NCBI RefSeq assembly: GCF_000785535.1
Contig: NZ_CP007595.1
Location: forward strand, 1,488,001 to 1,552,000
DNA: 64,000 bases
Reading direction: 5' to 3'
Origin: Arthrobacter sp. PAMC 25486
GTDB taxonomy: Bacteria; Actinomycetota; Actinomycetes; Actinomycetales; Micrococcaceae
Shown here: in pieces, positions 27,165-36,621 of the stretch
How positions within the stretch are numbered: position 1 is the first letter of the stretch
Layout: the number at the start of each line of letters is the position of its first letter
Notes under the pieces: generated by a model
What the model saw: the letters and a program-made list of their open reading frames with translations, nothing else
Told to the model about the DNA's origin: nothing
The model's database searches: none
Position numbers and translations under genes: made by a program

Positions 27165-30116
27165 CTAGTCGATGGTCCTGCGCACGAACTTCCTCGGTGG
27201 GCCGCCAATGATGAACGCCGTCAGCAGTCCGGTAGCAATGACTGAAACAATTAGGACGCCCTGCACCTGCCACAGCGGCACCGTCTCAAGCCATGGGCTA
27301 TTACCCATCCCCCTGGCGGCGCGGCGCTGCCAGGCGATGAGGTACCAGCCCAGCCCCAGCCCAGCCAGCGCCCCGAGCGGCACACCTGCGCCGAGCACCA
27401 CACAGGCCTGGACCAGGGTGAAGCGGCGCAGGAACTTTGGAGTGGCTCCGACCGCGTGCATGGTCGCGGCATCCCGGACTGTCTGGGTGCGGGCCAGCAG
27501 GATCGATATGGCAGCAGCAGCAACGGCCAAGGCCGCCAACAGTGCGATGGGCAGCAGCATGGCCTGTTCGCCCCAGGGATAGGGGAGCTGCGGCAGCCCC
27601 ACCATGAGCAGGTTGTTGTCCGCCATCATCAGCTCCCGGGCCCGGGCCAGTTCGGCCGGCCCGGTTCCCTCGGCAGCAACGACGTACTCCCCCACATATT
27701 CGGGGCTTTCTATGCCCAGCCGTGCCGCCGTTTCCGGCGAAACGGTCAGGTAGGACGCGAAGCCCTTCATGAAGGCGCCGGGAACCACCACGGTGTCCTT
27801 CGCATTCGAGTCATCAGGCAAGGGATCTGTTGATCTGGCGACCCGCACCGTGCCTTCCGGCGAGAGCATCGCTGCATTATTGACGACGGCGCCCCCTGCC
27901 TCGAGCACGGCAGCGGCGGCCTCCGCGCCGGGCCGGCCTGAGGAACGCAGCGCACCGGCGTTCATGATGTAGGTGCTGGTGCCGCCCCACCAGGCCAAAC
28001 TCATGCCCGGATGGTATGACCCCTCCCAAGCAACGCAGTGCAACGGGGCGCCGACCTCGACGGATGATGCGGCGTCCGGCCATTGATCGTCTGGACATGT
28101 TCGGTTCTCCGGCATCACTGCGGCAAGGTGCAGCGGGCCGGTGCCGGGCGTCGTGAAGATGGGGTGGTGCCCGGCCACCGGGAAATCCGCGCGCAGTTTC
28201 TCGATGGCATCGTCAATGACCAGGCGGTCAAAGGTGGCGGAGACAGGAACGTTTGGCCCCACCACAAACACGTGGTTGGCGGTCATGGATCCGTTCATGT
28301 CCTTTGCGTTGGCCACCATGGAACCCATGGCCACGGCCAGGAAGGACGCGGCCAGCACCGACACCAGGATGCCGGCTGCGGCCGGCAGGAACCGGGAGCT
28401 GTGGTCTGCCGCATCGCGCAGCGCCAGGCGTGGCAGCATGGGCAGCCGCCCTGACAGCCTGGCACCGAGCCCCACCAGCGATTTTAAGCTCTGGACCAGG
28501 CCCGCGACCACCAGCAGCAGCCCCAGGACCATGAACAGTGCCAGCAGTCCCGGCGCCCCGGATCCGCCTGACGCCATGGCCTGCCCGGAAACGTCAGGCA
28601 GCGGCAGGGTCAGCGACAGCGCCGCACAAGCCAGCCCCGCGAGTAACAGCAGCGGCCCGGCCAGGCCGGCCATCCGGCGTCGAACATTGGCATTGGGCTG
28701 CGGGGGTTCGGTGGGCCGGTCCTTGAGGGCATCCACCGGCGCCAGGCGTGCGGCCGTCCGCGCCGGGAGCCATGTTGCGATCATCCCCAGGACACCGGCA
28801 ACAACCACCCCCACGGGCAGGATCCACCATGGGAACTGGGTGGGACCCGATGGGCCCGCATCCCTGGCAATAATCCCCGCGATGGAACCGAGCGCCGCAC
28901 CCAGGATGCCGCCAGCCAGGCCGACCACCAGGCCCTGGGCCGTGACGATCCGTTTCAAGTCCGACGGCGTGGCCCCCGTCGCCGCTGCCAGGCCGAGCAT
29001 GCGCCGGGACTGTTCCGTGGACACGGCGAAGGCGGGGGTGACCAGGAACAGGACGAGCAGGCCGCCCACCAGACCGGTCACGGCCACCGCCGCAATACGG
29101 CCGAGGAGCGCCACCGGGTCCACCGGGACGGGATACAGCTCGCCGGCGGCCGGGTAGTTCTCCAGAACGTGCCGGGAGACCGCGAACGACTGCAGCCTGT
29201 TGAGTTCCTTGGCCTGCTCCCACGTCACGGACTCGTCGCCCACCACGAGCCAATGGCCGTCCACGCCGGCGGGGCTCGCGGCGGCCATGGTGGAAATCCA
29301 GCCGTCAAGGGCCCAAGCCTGCGATTCCTCGCTGTCGACAATGCCTGCGACACGGTAGCCGCGCTGGGAGTCCTGCACGGCGTCGCCGATGCGGCCGCTG
29401 GTGCCCATCATGCCGTTGAACGGCGGGGCCACCAGCACCAGTGAGTCACCTGCTGCCACACCCAGCTGGCTGGCCAGGGCGGAGGTGAGGACCGTGCCGG
29501 AGCTGTCCGCCGGGAACGACCCCGACGACAGCCGGGGCAGCAACAGTCCGAGCGTTTCCGCGTCCGCTTCCTGCAGCGTGGAAACACTGATCTTCCTGCG
29601 GTCCACGGATTCAATGACACCGGCGCCGGCAACTGCCTGTTCGCCGGGTTTCAGGTCAAGCCCGGTGGTGGCCAGCAGCTGCGGTGAATTCCAGTACTGT
29701 CGCAGTGAGTTTCCGGCGGGGAGGATGCCGGATAGTTCCTTGAAGCCGGCGGGGACCTGGCTGACATCGTCAATCCACGGCCCCGGCGCGCCCTCGGGAA
29801 TTTGAGGAAAGGGGACGCTTGTTGGGGTGACCGCCGTGGCTGTCACCGTGGCGTGCACACCGTCGGGAATTCCAGCCAAGGCCAGATCCCGGCTGGGCAC
29901 GGCAGACTGGGTCAGCACCGTCCCGCCAACCAGTGCCGCGATGGGCAGGGCGACCAGCAGCGTGGCGAGGACGGTCCGCGCGCGGTGACGGACGGCGTCG
30001 TGTGCGGCAAGTCGCAACACGGCAAGCCATGGGCGCCACCACCGCTCAACCATGCCCGCGGCAGGGTGCGGCACGGGAGCCGCGGCGGTCCGTTCCATGG
30101 TGTCCGCCGCGCTCAT
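27165..30116 (-). CDS. ABC transporter permease of FtsX/MacB type
   Basis: The 983-residue membrane protein has an N-terminal helix (about 45-65), a large outer domain, and a first FtsX core of three helices (about 335-450) with LAAATGATPSDLKRIVTAQG. A second outer domain follows helices near 480-580, and the last FtsX core (about 855-975) has MHAVGATPKFLRRFTLVQA. This double-FtsX layout is typical of actinobacterial exporters of peptides, lipids or antibiotics. It overlaps the ATPase gene by 4 nt (ATGA). Substrate unknown; the PadR gene in the operon suggests drug or stress response. Confidence 0.9.
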   Translation of the reverse strand: MSAADTMERTAAAPVPHPAAGMVERWWRPWLAVLRLAAHDAVRHRARTVLATLLVALPIAALVGGTVLTQSAVPSRDLALAGIPDGVHATVTATAVTPTSVPFPQIPEGAPGPWIDDVSQVPAGFKELSGILPAGNSLRQYWNSPQLLATTGLDLKPGEQAVAGAGVIESVDRRKISVSTLQEADAETLGLLLPRLSSGSFPADSSGTVLTSALASQLGVAAGDSLVLVAPPFNGMMGTSGRIGDAVQDSQRGYRVAGIVDSEESQAWALDGWISTMAAASPAGVDGHWLVVGDESVTWEQAKELNRLQSFAVSRHVLENYPAAGELYPVPVDPVALLGRIAAVAVTGLVGGLLVLFLVTPAFAVSTEQSRRMLGLAAATGATPSDLKRIVTAQGLVVGLAGGILGAALGSIAGIIARDAGPSGPTQFPWWILPVGVVVAGVLGMIATWLPARTAARLAPVDALKDRPTEPPQPNANVRRRMAGLAGPLLLLAGLACAALSLTLPLPDVSGQAMASGGSGAPGLLALFMVLGLLLVVAGLVQSLKSLVGLGARLSGRLPMLPRLALRDAADHSSRFLPAAAGILVSVLAASFLAVAMGSMVANAKDMNGSMTANHVFVVGPNVPVSATFDRLVIDDAIEKLRADFPVAGHHPIFTTPGTGPLHLAAVMPENRTCPDDQWPDAASSVEVGAPLHCVAWEGSYHPGMSLAWWGGTSTYIMNAGALRSSGRPGAEAAAAVLEAGGAVVNNAAMLSPEGTVRVARSTDPLPDDSNAKDTVVVPGAFMKGFASYLTVSPETAARLGIESPEYVGEYVVAAEGTGPAELARARELMMADNNLLMVGLPQLPYPWGEQAMLLPIALLAALAVAAAAISILLARTQTVRDAATMHAVGATPKFLRRFTLVQACVVLGAGVPLGALAGLGLGWYLIAWQRRAARGMGNSPWLETVPLWQVQGVLIVSVIATGLLTAFIIGGPPRKFVRRTID

Positions 30117-30844
30117 GCGGTCCCCTGGCTCAAGAGTTCGGACGCGTCCGACGGGCCCGACTGGTCGATGATCCGCCCGTCCCGCAGGAACAATGTCCTG
30201 TCGGTCCAGGCCGCATAACGCGCCTCATGGGTGACCATCAGCACGGCGGCGCCGTTGTCTGCCTTCTCCCGCAGCAGGCGCAGAACGGCTGTGCCGTTGG
30301 TGGAGTCCAGGGCTCCGGTGGGCTCGTCAGCGAGCAGCAGGCGCCGCGGCCCCACTAATGCGCGGGCGATGGCAACCCGCTGTGCTTGTCCGCCGGACAT
30401 GTCCTCGGGGCGCCGGTCCGCCAGCTCGGCCACCCCCGTGTCGTCCAGGCTCGCAAGGGCCGCCTGCCGGGCTTTCTTCTTGGACCAGCCGTCGAGCTCC
30501 AACGGAAACGCCACGTTCTCCGCGGCAGTCAGCGCCGGGAGCAGGTTGAAGTCCTGAAAGACGTAACCCGCGGACCGTCGTCGGATCACGGCACGCTGGG
30601 CGATGCTGAGCGTGGCCAGGTCAGTACCCTCCACCAGAACCTGCCCCGCGGTCGGCACGTCCAGCCCGCCTGCCAGGTGCAGCAGCGTTGACTTGCCGGA
30701 ACCGGAAGGGCCCATGACGGCTACAAATTCGCCCGGCTGGATCGCAATGGTGGCATCGGCGAGGGCCTGGACAGCCAGCTCCCGCTCACCATGAACGCGG
30801 CAGGCGTTGCGGATTTCCAGGACGGGGCTGGTGTTGGCGGTCAT
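30113..30844 (-). CDS. ABC transporter ATP-binding protein
   Basis: The 243-residue ATPase is of the LolD/MacB class that pairs with FtsX-type permeases. It shows Walker A GPSGSGKST near residue 46, the signature DMSGGQAQRVAIARAL near 148, and Walker B LLLADEPTGALDS. Its end overlaps the permease start, and its ATG overlaps the PadR stop by 4 nt, so all three are one operon. Confidence 0.95.
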   Translation of the reverse strand: MTANTSPVLEIRNACRVHGERELAVQALADATIAIQPGEFVAVMGPSGSGKSTLLHLAGGLDVPTAGQVLVEGTDLATLSIAQRAVIRRRSAGYVFQDFNLLPALTAAENVAFPLELDGWSKKKARQAALASLDDTGVAELADRRPEDMSGGQAQRVAIARALVGPRRLLLADEPTGALDSTNGTAVLRLLREKADNGAAVLMVTHEARYAAWTDRTLFLRDGRIIDQSGPSDASELLSQGTA

Positions 30845-31452
30845 CGCTTGCTCCGGATCTTGGCGGGCCTGGCGTTGGCTGCGACTGGCACCTGGGTGGC
30901 CGAGGCTTTTGCCCCAACTTGGGCTGATGCCAGCGCCGCGGCCTGCGCCCGCACCAGGGTTTCTTCCACGTCGTCGAGCCAGCGCAGCTCGGCTTCCGTG
31001 GTGAAGATGTGATTGTCCAGGACCAGCCGAACAGCGATGTCGCCCTGCTCCACGGTGCGCCGCGCCTTCGTGATGTCATGGAGCACCCGCAGTGTGGCTG
31101 AGCGTTGGCGCTGGACCAGTGCGGCAACATCCACACCGGGCACTGTGACGGCGAGCGCCAGCTTGATGACCAGTTCGTCCCGCCCCGGCGTTTCTCGCGG
31201 AACGGGGCTGTGCCACCAGCTTTCCACCTCCGCCAGCCCGCTGGCCGTCAGCCGCCACGGCTCCGGCTCCCCCGCCTCCGCAGCATCCTGCACCACCAGC
31301 CCGTCGCGCTCAAGGCGCTGCAAGGTGGTGGAAACCTGCCCGATGTTTAGCGGCCAGGTTTCCCCCGTTGAGGCGTCAAAATCCTTCCGCAGCTGGTACA
31401 TGGTGGATGGCTTCCACGAGAGCAGTGCAAGCAGGGCATGCTTTACGGACAT
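30841..31452 (-). CDS. PadR-family transcriptional regulator
   Basis: The winged-helix N terminus reads MSVKHALLALLSWKPSTMYQL, the PadR signature, with NIGQVSTTLQRLERDGLV for wing and recognition helix, then a helical C-terminal dimerisation domain ending in an Ala/Lys-rich tail. I start it at 31452 (203 residues) because GAGGAG lies 7 nt upstream; the frame is open 13 codons more. It is the first gene of the ABC operon and is probably autoregulated through the dyad at 31494-31528. Confidence 0.9.
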   Translation of the reverse strand: MSVKHALLALLSWKPSTMYQLRKDFDASTGETWPLNIGQVSTTLQRLERDGLVVQDAAEAGEPEPWRLTASGLAEVESWWHSPVPRETPGRDELVIKLALAVTVPGVDVAALVQRQRSATLRVLHDITKARRTVEQGDIAVRLVLDNHIFTTEAELRWLDDVEETLVRAQAAALASAQVGAKASATQVPVAANARPAKIRSKR

Positions 31453-31493
31453 GGCAATTCTCCTCAACGGGCCGGCTTCGCGAAGCCGCAACC

Positions 31494-31528
31494 AATAGTT
31501 ACTCGGTAATGGTTACAGGGTAACTATT
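31494..31528. promoter_or_regulatory. Nested dyad operator upstream of the padR-ABC operon
   Basis: AATAGTTAC (31494-31502) and GTAACTATT (31520-31528) are perfect inverted repeats. A second palindrome GTAA-TGG-TTAC (31506-31516) shares the same centre at 31511. The site lies about 40-75 nt before the PadR start. On the minus strand TTGCGA-17-TACCCT could place a promoter over it. Binding by PadR is inference. Confidence 0.7.
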
Positions 31529-31629
31529 ATTTAGCCTGCTCGCAAGGCTGCCCCGCGCGCAGCACGGAACCCAACCCGCCCCGTCACGCCGGGCAGACAT
31601 CAATCAACCAGAGGTCAGCACCCAAGGTA

Positions 31630-31658
31630 TTGACAGGTGACGGCGCTCACCCTAGGCT
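31630..31658 (+). promoter_or_regulatory. Strong promoter of the NCS1 permease operon with operator in the spacer
   Basis: TTGACA (31630-31635), a 17-nt spacer and TAGGCT (31653-31658) form a near-consensus housekeeping promoter. The spacer contains the dyad GGTGA-N6-TCACC (31636-31651), the classic position for a repressor. Transcription would start near 31665, leaving a leader of about 145 nt. Confidence 0.7.
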
Positions 31659-31664
31659 CGTGAA

Positions 31665-31809
31665 GTGGTTTAGGTGCCCGGGAGAAATCAATTGTTTACT
31701 ATTGGTATCCAAGAGGGCATGCTTTTCTTCCGTTAGTGGATGAACCAAAGGCCCAGGCAGCTCGTTTCCCTGCTGGCCCCATGTCGGCGTGGCAATTGAA
31801 AGGACAGCG
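31665..31809 (+). other. Long 5' leader of the NCS1 permease operon
   Basis: The 145-nt leader contains possible stems: GTGCCC (about 31673) with GGGCAT (about 31715), CAAT with ATTG inside it, and GGCC-rich arms near 31760-31788 just before the AAAGGACAGCG ribosome site. No known riboswitch consensus was recognised. It may be a regulatory leader or simply a long 5' end. Confidence 0.35.
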
Positions 31810-33252
31810 ATGTCTGTTGAGGAAGTGGCAACAAAGCGCGAAAGCGTCATAGAACAGCGGTCCATCGACTACGTGCCTCGGTCGGAGCGGCACGGCAAGG
31901 TCTGGCATCAGGGACCGTTCTGGTTCTCGGGAAACTTTGTGCTTCCCACGATGGTGACGGGATTCATTGGTCCGGTCATGGGACTCAGCGTTGGCTGGAG
32001 CATCCTGGCGGTTGTCCTGGGAGCCTGTTTCGGCACCTTCTTCATGGCTTTCCACGCCAACCAAGGACCCCGCATGGGGCTGCCGCAGATGATCCAGTCC
32101 CGCGCCCAGTTCGGCAGCCGGGGCGTCATCGTTCCGTTTACCGCCACGGTTTTCGTATACATCGGCTTCATGGTCTTTGACACGATTCTTGCCACACAGG
32201 GTTTGCAAATTCTTTTGCCCGGCGGAAAGCTCGTCTGGTTCCCCATCATCATCGCCGTCTCCATTGTCATTGCGGTGGTGGGACACGACCTGTTGCACTT
32301 CATCCAACGCTGGCTGACCTACATCCTGGTGCTGGTCTTTGCCATCATCACCGTCACGGCCATCATCAACTTTGGCGGCGGCACCGAGGCTGCCGTGGAG
32401 TCCGCAGCAGGCTGGAACTTCACGGCTTTCATCGTCCAGCTGTCCCTCGCCGCCGGCTACAACATCAGCTATTCCGTGTACGTCTCCGACTACACCCGCT
32501 ACCTGCCGGACCATGTTTCCTCGAAGAAGCTCATCTCCTGGGTCTACGCCGGCGCCGCCGGTTCAGCGGTCTGGCTCATGTCCCTTGGCGCACTGATCGC
32601 CAGCAACATCCCCAACGCCGATGCGATCGGCGCCATCCACCACGTCGGCGACATGGTGTTCCCCGGCTTTGGCACTTTCGCCGTCCTCATCTCCACCGTG
32701 GCCTTGATTTCCATCATGGGCGTCAACGCCTACGGCGCCATGCTGACCGGAACAAGCGCCGTAGATGGCTTCCGAAAGGTCAAGGCCACCGTGCGGCTGC
32801 GCATCGTGGGCCTGACCCTCGTGGGGCTTGCCACCTTGGTGATCGCGCTGCTCATCCCCGACGACTACCTGGGCAGCTTCAACGACTTCGTCATCATGAT
32901 GCTGTACTTCCTGGTTCCGTGGACGGCGGTCAACCTGGTTGATTTCTATTTTGTCCGCCGCGGCAAGTACGCCATTGCAGAAATTTTCAAGCCCGAAGGA
33001 ATCTACGGCCGCTGGGCCTGGCGGGGCATCGCGGCCTACCTCATCGGTTTTGCCGCCATGATTCCCTTCTTCTCAACCACCTTCTTCTCCGGTCCCGTGG
33101 CAATCGCACTCGACGGCGCCGATTTCTCCTTCGTGGTGGGATTGCTAGTGGCCGGCGGCATGTACCTGCTGTTCTCACGCAGTTTTGACCAGTCTGCGGA
33201 AGCCAAGGCCCGCACGGCCAGCCAGCTTCTCCTCGAAGGGACCGACGACTGA
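31810..33252 (+). CDS. NCS1-family nucleobase/hydantoin-type permease
   Basis: The 480-residue protein has about 12 predicted membrane helices and the NCS1 look: an N-terminal RHGKVWHQGPFWFSGNFVLPT segment shortened here to its ends, then GPRMGLPQMIQSRAQFG after helix 2 and YNISYSVYVSDYTRYLP in the middle. NCS1 carriers import cytosine, purines, allantoin or hydantoins with H+ or Na+. The ATG at 31810 has AAAGGACAGCG before it. The stop overlaps the next start (TGATG). Partnership with an amidase suggests uptake of an amide- or carbamoyl-containing nitrogen source. Confidence 0.88.
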   Translation: MSVEEVATKRESVIEQRSIDYVPRSERHGKVWHQGPFWFSGNFVLPTMVTGFIGPVMGLSVGWSILAVVLGACFGTFFMAFHANQGPRMGLPQMIQSRAQFGSRGVIVPFTATVFVYIGFMVFDTILATQGLQILLPGGKLVWFPIIIAVSIVIAVVGHDLLHFIQRWLTYILVLVFAIITVTAIINFGGGTEAAVESAAGWNFTAFIVQLSLAAGYNISYSVYVSDYTRYLPDHVSSKKLISWVYAGAAGSAVWLMSLGALIASNIPNADAIGAIHHVGDMVFPGFGTFAVLISTVALISIMGVNAYGAMLTGTSAVDGFRKVKATVRLRIVGLTLVGLATLVIALLIPDDYLGSFNDFVIMMLYFLVPWTAVNLVDFYFVRRGKYAIAEIFKPEGIYGRWAWRGIAAYLIGFAAMIPFFSTTFFSGPVAIALDGADFSFVVGLLVAGGMYLLFSRSFDQSAEAKARTASQLLLEGTDD

Positions 33253-34097
33253 TGTACTCCCCTTCAACAATCGTGGCCTGCTGCCAGGTTTCACTGTCAG
33301 TGGACAACCTCCATGGCAACCACACCCGCCTCACCGAGGCAATCGTCAGCGCCGCGGGCCAGGGTGCACAGGTCATTGTGCTGCCGGAACTTGCCAACAG
33401 CGGGTACATGTTCAACAGCCTTGAAGAACTTCAGGCCGCGGCCGAACCGTTGGACGGCCCCACCATCCAGGGCTGGAGCAGACTTGCGGCCGAACACAAT
33501 GTCATCATTGTTGGCGGATTTGCGGAGGCCGGGGTCGACGGGCTCGTCTACAACTCGGCGGCCCTGGTTGACCCTTCCGGCTTGCGCGCCAGCTACCGCA
33601 AGGCCCACCTCTGGAACCATGAAAAGGACGGCCTGTTCACCCCCGGCTCAGGCCTGCCGCCGGTTGTTGAGACAACAGCGGGCCGCATCGGCGTCATGAT
33701 TTGCTACGACCTGGAATTCCCCGAATGGGTGCGGTCGGTGGCCCTCAGGGGTGCCGATATTCTGTGCGCCCCCGTCAATTGGCCGCTGTATCCGCGTCCG
33801 GCTGGCGAGCGCTCCTCGGAAGTGTTCCGGGTGCAGGCGAGCGCCAGCGTCAACCGCATGTTCATTGCCGCCTGCGACCGGGTGGGCATGGAGCGCGGCC
33901 AGGACTGGCTGGGCGGCAGCGTTATTGTTGATGCAGATGGCTTCCCGCAGGCCTCGGCACCAGTGGGCCGGGACGGCATTGCCCTGGCTTCATTGGATCT
34001 CTCCCAGGCCCAGTCCAAGTCCATCAGCGAACGTAATGATGTGCACCGGGACCGCCGCACGGACCTGTACCGGTTGGAGTATCCGGGACAGCACTAA
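33252..34097 (+). CDS. Carbon-nitrogen hydrolase (nitrilase superfamily amidase)
   Basis: The 281-residue enzyme has the superfamily triad: Glu46 in VIVLPELANS, Lys117 in SYRKAHLWNHEK, and the nucleophile Cys151 in VMICYDLEFPEW. These proteins hydrolyse amides or N-carbamoyl groups, and the overall look is of the N-carbamoyl-amidase or aliphatic amidase branches. It is coupled to the NCS1 permease by a one-base overlap, so it likely acts on the imported compound. Exact substrate not determinable. Confidence 0.88.
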   Translation: MYSPSTIVACCQVSLSVDNLHGNHTRLTEAIVSAAGQGAQVIVLPELANSGYMFNSLEELQAAAEPLDGPTIQGWSRLAAEHNVIIVGGFAEAGVDGLVYNSAALVDPSGLRASYRKAHLWNHEKDGLFTPGSGLPPVVETTAGRIGVMICYDLEFPEWVRSVALRGADILCAPVNWPLYPRPAGERSSEVFRVQASASVNRMFIAACDRVGMERGQDWLGGSVIVDADGFPQASAPVGRDGIALASLDLSQAQSKSISERNDVHRDRRTDLYRLEYPGQH

Positions 34098-34158
34098 TCC
34101 AGCCCCCTCCCCGGACCCTGCCAGCATTCACCCAATCTTCCGTGACAGCGTAGTTCCG

Positions 34159-35121
34159 ATGGCATTGCTCGAGGAACAACACACCACACTCCCGGCGCCC
34201 AGGGCCCGCACCCGGGCGGGGATGTTCGTTGTCGTCAGTTCCCTTGCCATCACCTTCATCCTGCTGGCACACTCATGGCTCCCCGACATTGCGGGTTTGG
34301 GACTCCTCCTTGACTCCGGGCTCATCTGGCTGGGCGCCCTGATCCCCCTTGTGGGCCTGGCCGCCATCGCAGCCCGGCGAAAGTATCTGGCCGCGGCGGT
34401 CATGGTGCCGGCCGTCGTCTGGTCCCTGCTGTTCGTCCCGGGCATGATTCCGCTGGCCTGGTCGGCACCGGCACAGTCGCCAGATTCCCTGACGGTGGTC
34501 AGCCAAAACTTGCAGGCCGAATCCGGAACGGCGGCAGAGTCGGCGGGCGCCCTGGCCGCCACCGGCGCGCAGGTGGTTGCGCTGCAGGAGATCGACGGTG
34601 CGTCCCAGACCTCGGTCGATGCCGAGTTCGACGCGCACTACGAGTATTCCTACCGCATCGGCACGGTTGGCCTGTGGAGCACTTATCCGATCAGCAACGC
34701 CCAGCCCCAGGATCTGGGCCTGGGCTGGAACCGGGCGCTCTCGGCAGATTTGGACACCCCCGCCGGCCCGGTCCGCATCTATGTGGTCCATGCAGCCTCG
34801 GCGCGCCCAACAGAGCACGCCGAGCGGGACACGATGCTGGCGAATCTTGCCGAGACCATCGCCGCCGATGCCAGCGAACGGATCATCGCCGTGGGTGACT
34901 TTAACGCGGCCTCGAGCGACAGGCATTTTTCGCAGCTGACTGCCCTCCTGCGTAAGCCCAAGAACGACGGCGGATTGGCCGGCTTTACCTGGCCTGCCTC
35001 GCCTTTTCCTGTGGCCCGGGTGGACCATCTCCTGCAGCGCGGCATGACCGTCACCTCCAATGCCGTAATGGAGGCTGGAGCCAGCGACCACCTGGCCATC
35101 CGCACCAGCCTGAACCTGTAG
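34159..35121 (+). CDS. Membrane-anchored endonuclease/exonuclease/phosphatase family protein
   Basis: Three predicted N-terminal membrane helices (about residues 22-42, 45-70 and 74-98) precede an extracytoplasmic EEP domain with VVSQNLQ, VVALQEID, IAVGDFNAASSD and the terminal SDHLAIRT motif that carries the catalytic His. The family includes phosphodiesterases and nucleases; a secreted domain of this kind may act on phosphodiesters outside the cell. The ATG at 34159 gives 320 residues; the frame is open much further upstream, over the end of the amidase gene, which is unlikely to be coding. Confidence 0.85.
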   Translation: MALLEEQHTTLPAPRARTRAGMFVVVSSLAITFILLAHSWLPDIAGLGLLLDSGLIWLGALIPLVGLAAIAARRKYLAAAVMVPAVVWSLLFVPGMIPLAWSAPAQSPDSLTVVSQNLQAESGTAAESAGALAATGAQVVALQEIDGASQTSVDAEFDAHYEYSYRIGTVGLWSTYPISNAQPQDLGLGWNRALSADLDTPAGPVRIYVVHAASARPTEHAERDTMLANLAETIAADASERIIAVGDFNAASSDRHFSQLTALLRKPKNDGGLAGFTWPASPFPVARVDHLLQRGMTVTSNAVMEAGASDHLAIRTSLNL

Positions 35122-35241
35122 GCAGGGCTTGAGCCTGTAGGCAGAGGCCCTGACATATTGGCCTGATCCCTTGACTTCTCCAGCGGCATCCGAAAGGCTC
35201 AGGCCACATAGGTCAGCGCAGTGCTGCGATGAAAGGTCTTC

Positions 35242-36618
35242 ATGGACAAGCCAGAATTTCCCGCGTTTCCCGCCGACTTTGTCTGGGGAGTTTCCACCGC
35301 CTCCTACCAAATTGAGGGCGCCGTCAACGAAGACGGCCGTGGCGCTTCCAGCTGGGATGACTTTGTGGCCCAGCCCGGACGGATCGTCAACGGCGACACC
35401 GGAAATATCGCCTGCGACCATTACCACCGCTACCCCGAAGACATCGCGCTGATGAAGGAATTGGGCCTTGACGCCTACCGTTTCAGTTTCTCGTGGTCGC
35501 GCATCCAACCGGGAGGCAAGGGTGCGGTGAACCCCGCGGGCCTTGGTTTTTACGACAAGCTGGTTGACGGGCTGCTCGAGGCGGGCATCACCCCCAGCCC
35601 CACTCTGTTCCACTGGGACACTCCGCTGGAACTGGAACAGGCTGGTGGCTGGCTCAACCGTGACACGGCGACACGCTTTGCCGATTACGCCCAGATTGTA
35701 GGCGACCATTTTGCGGACAGGATTCCGCGCTGGATCACCATCAACGAACCAGTCGTGCTGACCATGCTCGGCTACGGCGCCGGCATCCAGGCCCCCGGAC
35801 TGACCCTCGGCTTTGACGCGCTGCCCGCCGCGCACCATCTGCTGCTGGCCCACGGCCTTGGCGTCCAGGCGCTGCGCGCTGCCGGGGCCTCCAACATTGG
35901 CATCGCCAACAACCACGCCGTCACCTGGCCCGCCAGCGAGCACGAGGAGGATCTGCAGGCGGCCGGACTGTACGACAACGTTGCGAACTGGATCTTTGCC
36001 GATCCAATCCTCACCGGAGCCTACCCGGAGGAGTTGGCCCCGTTCCTGCCGCCCATCCCCGACGGCGACCTGGACATCATCTCCACACCGATCGACTGGT
36101 ACGGCATCAACAGCTACAACCCCACACTGGTCGGTGCCCCCACCGCGGGGGAGGCAGCATTGGTTGACGGGCATGAGCTTGACGATTCGCTGCCGTTCTC
36201 ACTGCGGGAGCTTGAAGGATATCCCCGCACGGACTTCGACTGGCCGGTGGTCCCCGAGGCGTTCACCGAATTGCTGGTGGGATTCAAGGAACGTTATGGC
36301 GAGAAGCTGCCACCCATCTACATCACCGAGAACGGTGCCGCGATCAATGACGGACCGGACAGCGAAGGCCGGGTGCGGGATGCGCGCAGGATTGAGTACA
36401 CAGCTGCCCACCTGCACGCCTTGAAAGCTGCCATGGACGCCGGGGTGGACGTCCGCGGCTACTTCCATTGGTCCCTCATGGACAACTTTGAATGGGCGGT
36501 GGGTTTCTCCCAGCGTTTTGGGCTCATCCACATTGACTATGAAACCCAGAAGCGCACGCCGAAGGACTCCTACTACTGGTACCAGGAGCTGATCCGCCGG
36601 AACAAGGGCGGCGTGTAA
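35242..36618 (+). CDS. GH1 beta-glucosidase
   Basis: The 458-residue glycoside hydrolase opens with FPADFVWGVSTASYQIEGA, the GH1 N-terminal signature. The acid/base is Glu169 in TINEPVV and the nucleophile is Glu363 in YITENGAA. There is no signal peptide, so it should act on imported disaccharides or aryl glucosides in the cytoplasm. It stands alone and ends 3 nt before the stop of a convergent sulfatase gene. Confidence 0.95.
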   Translation: MDKPEFPAFPADFVWGVSTASYQIEGAVNEDGRGASSWDDFVAQPGRIVNGDTGNIACDHYHRYPEDIALMKELGLDAYRFSFSWSRIQPGGKGAVNPAGLGFYDKLVDGLLEAGITPSPTLFHWDTPLELEQAGGWLNRDTATRFADYAQIVGDHFADRIPRWITINEPVVLTMLGYGAGIQAPGLTLGFDALPAAHHLLLAHGLGVQALRAAGASNIGIANNHAVTWPASEHEEDLQAAGLYDNVANWIFADPILTGAYPEELAPFLPPIPDGDLDIISTPIDWYGINSYNPTLVGAPTAGEAALVDGHELDDSLPFSLRELEGYPRTDFDWPVVPEAFTELLVGFKERYGEKLPPIYITENGAAINDGPDSEGRVRDARRIEYTAAHLHALKAAMDAGVDVRGYFHWSLMDNFEWAVGFSQRFGLIHIDYETQKRTPKDSYYWYQELIRRNKGGV

Positions 36619-36621
36619 CCC

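Noticed and set aside
31719..31736. Five-codon frame (MLFFR) in the NCS1 leader
   Set aside because: The GAGGG before it is only one base from the ATG, too close for a working ribosome site.
33751..34158. Long N-terminal extension of the EEP protein over the amidase gene
   Set aside because: The extension would overlap the amidase coding region by about 350 bp and is Arg/Pro/Ser-rich without a fold; the ATG at 34159 puts the first membrane helix near the N terminus.
34273..36174. 633-codon open frame on the minus strand opposite the EEP and GH1 genes
   Set aside because: It is antisense to two genes with clear catalytic motifs, is Gly/Gln/Asp-rich with no recognisable motif, and reflects the third-position GC bias of the real genes.
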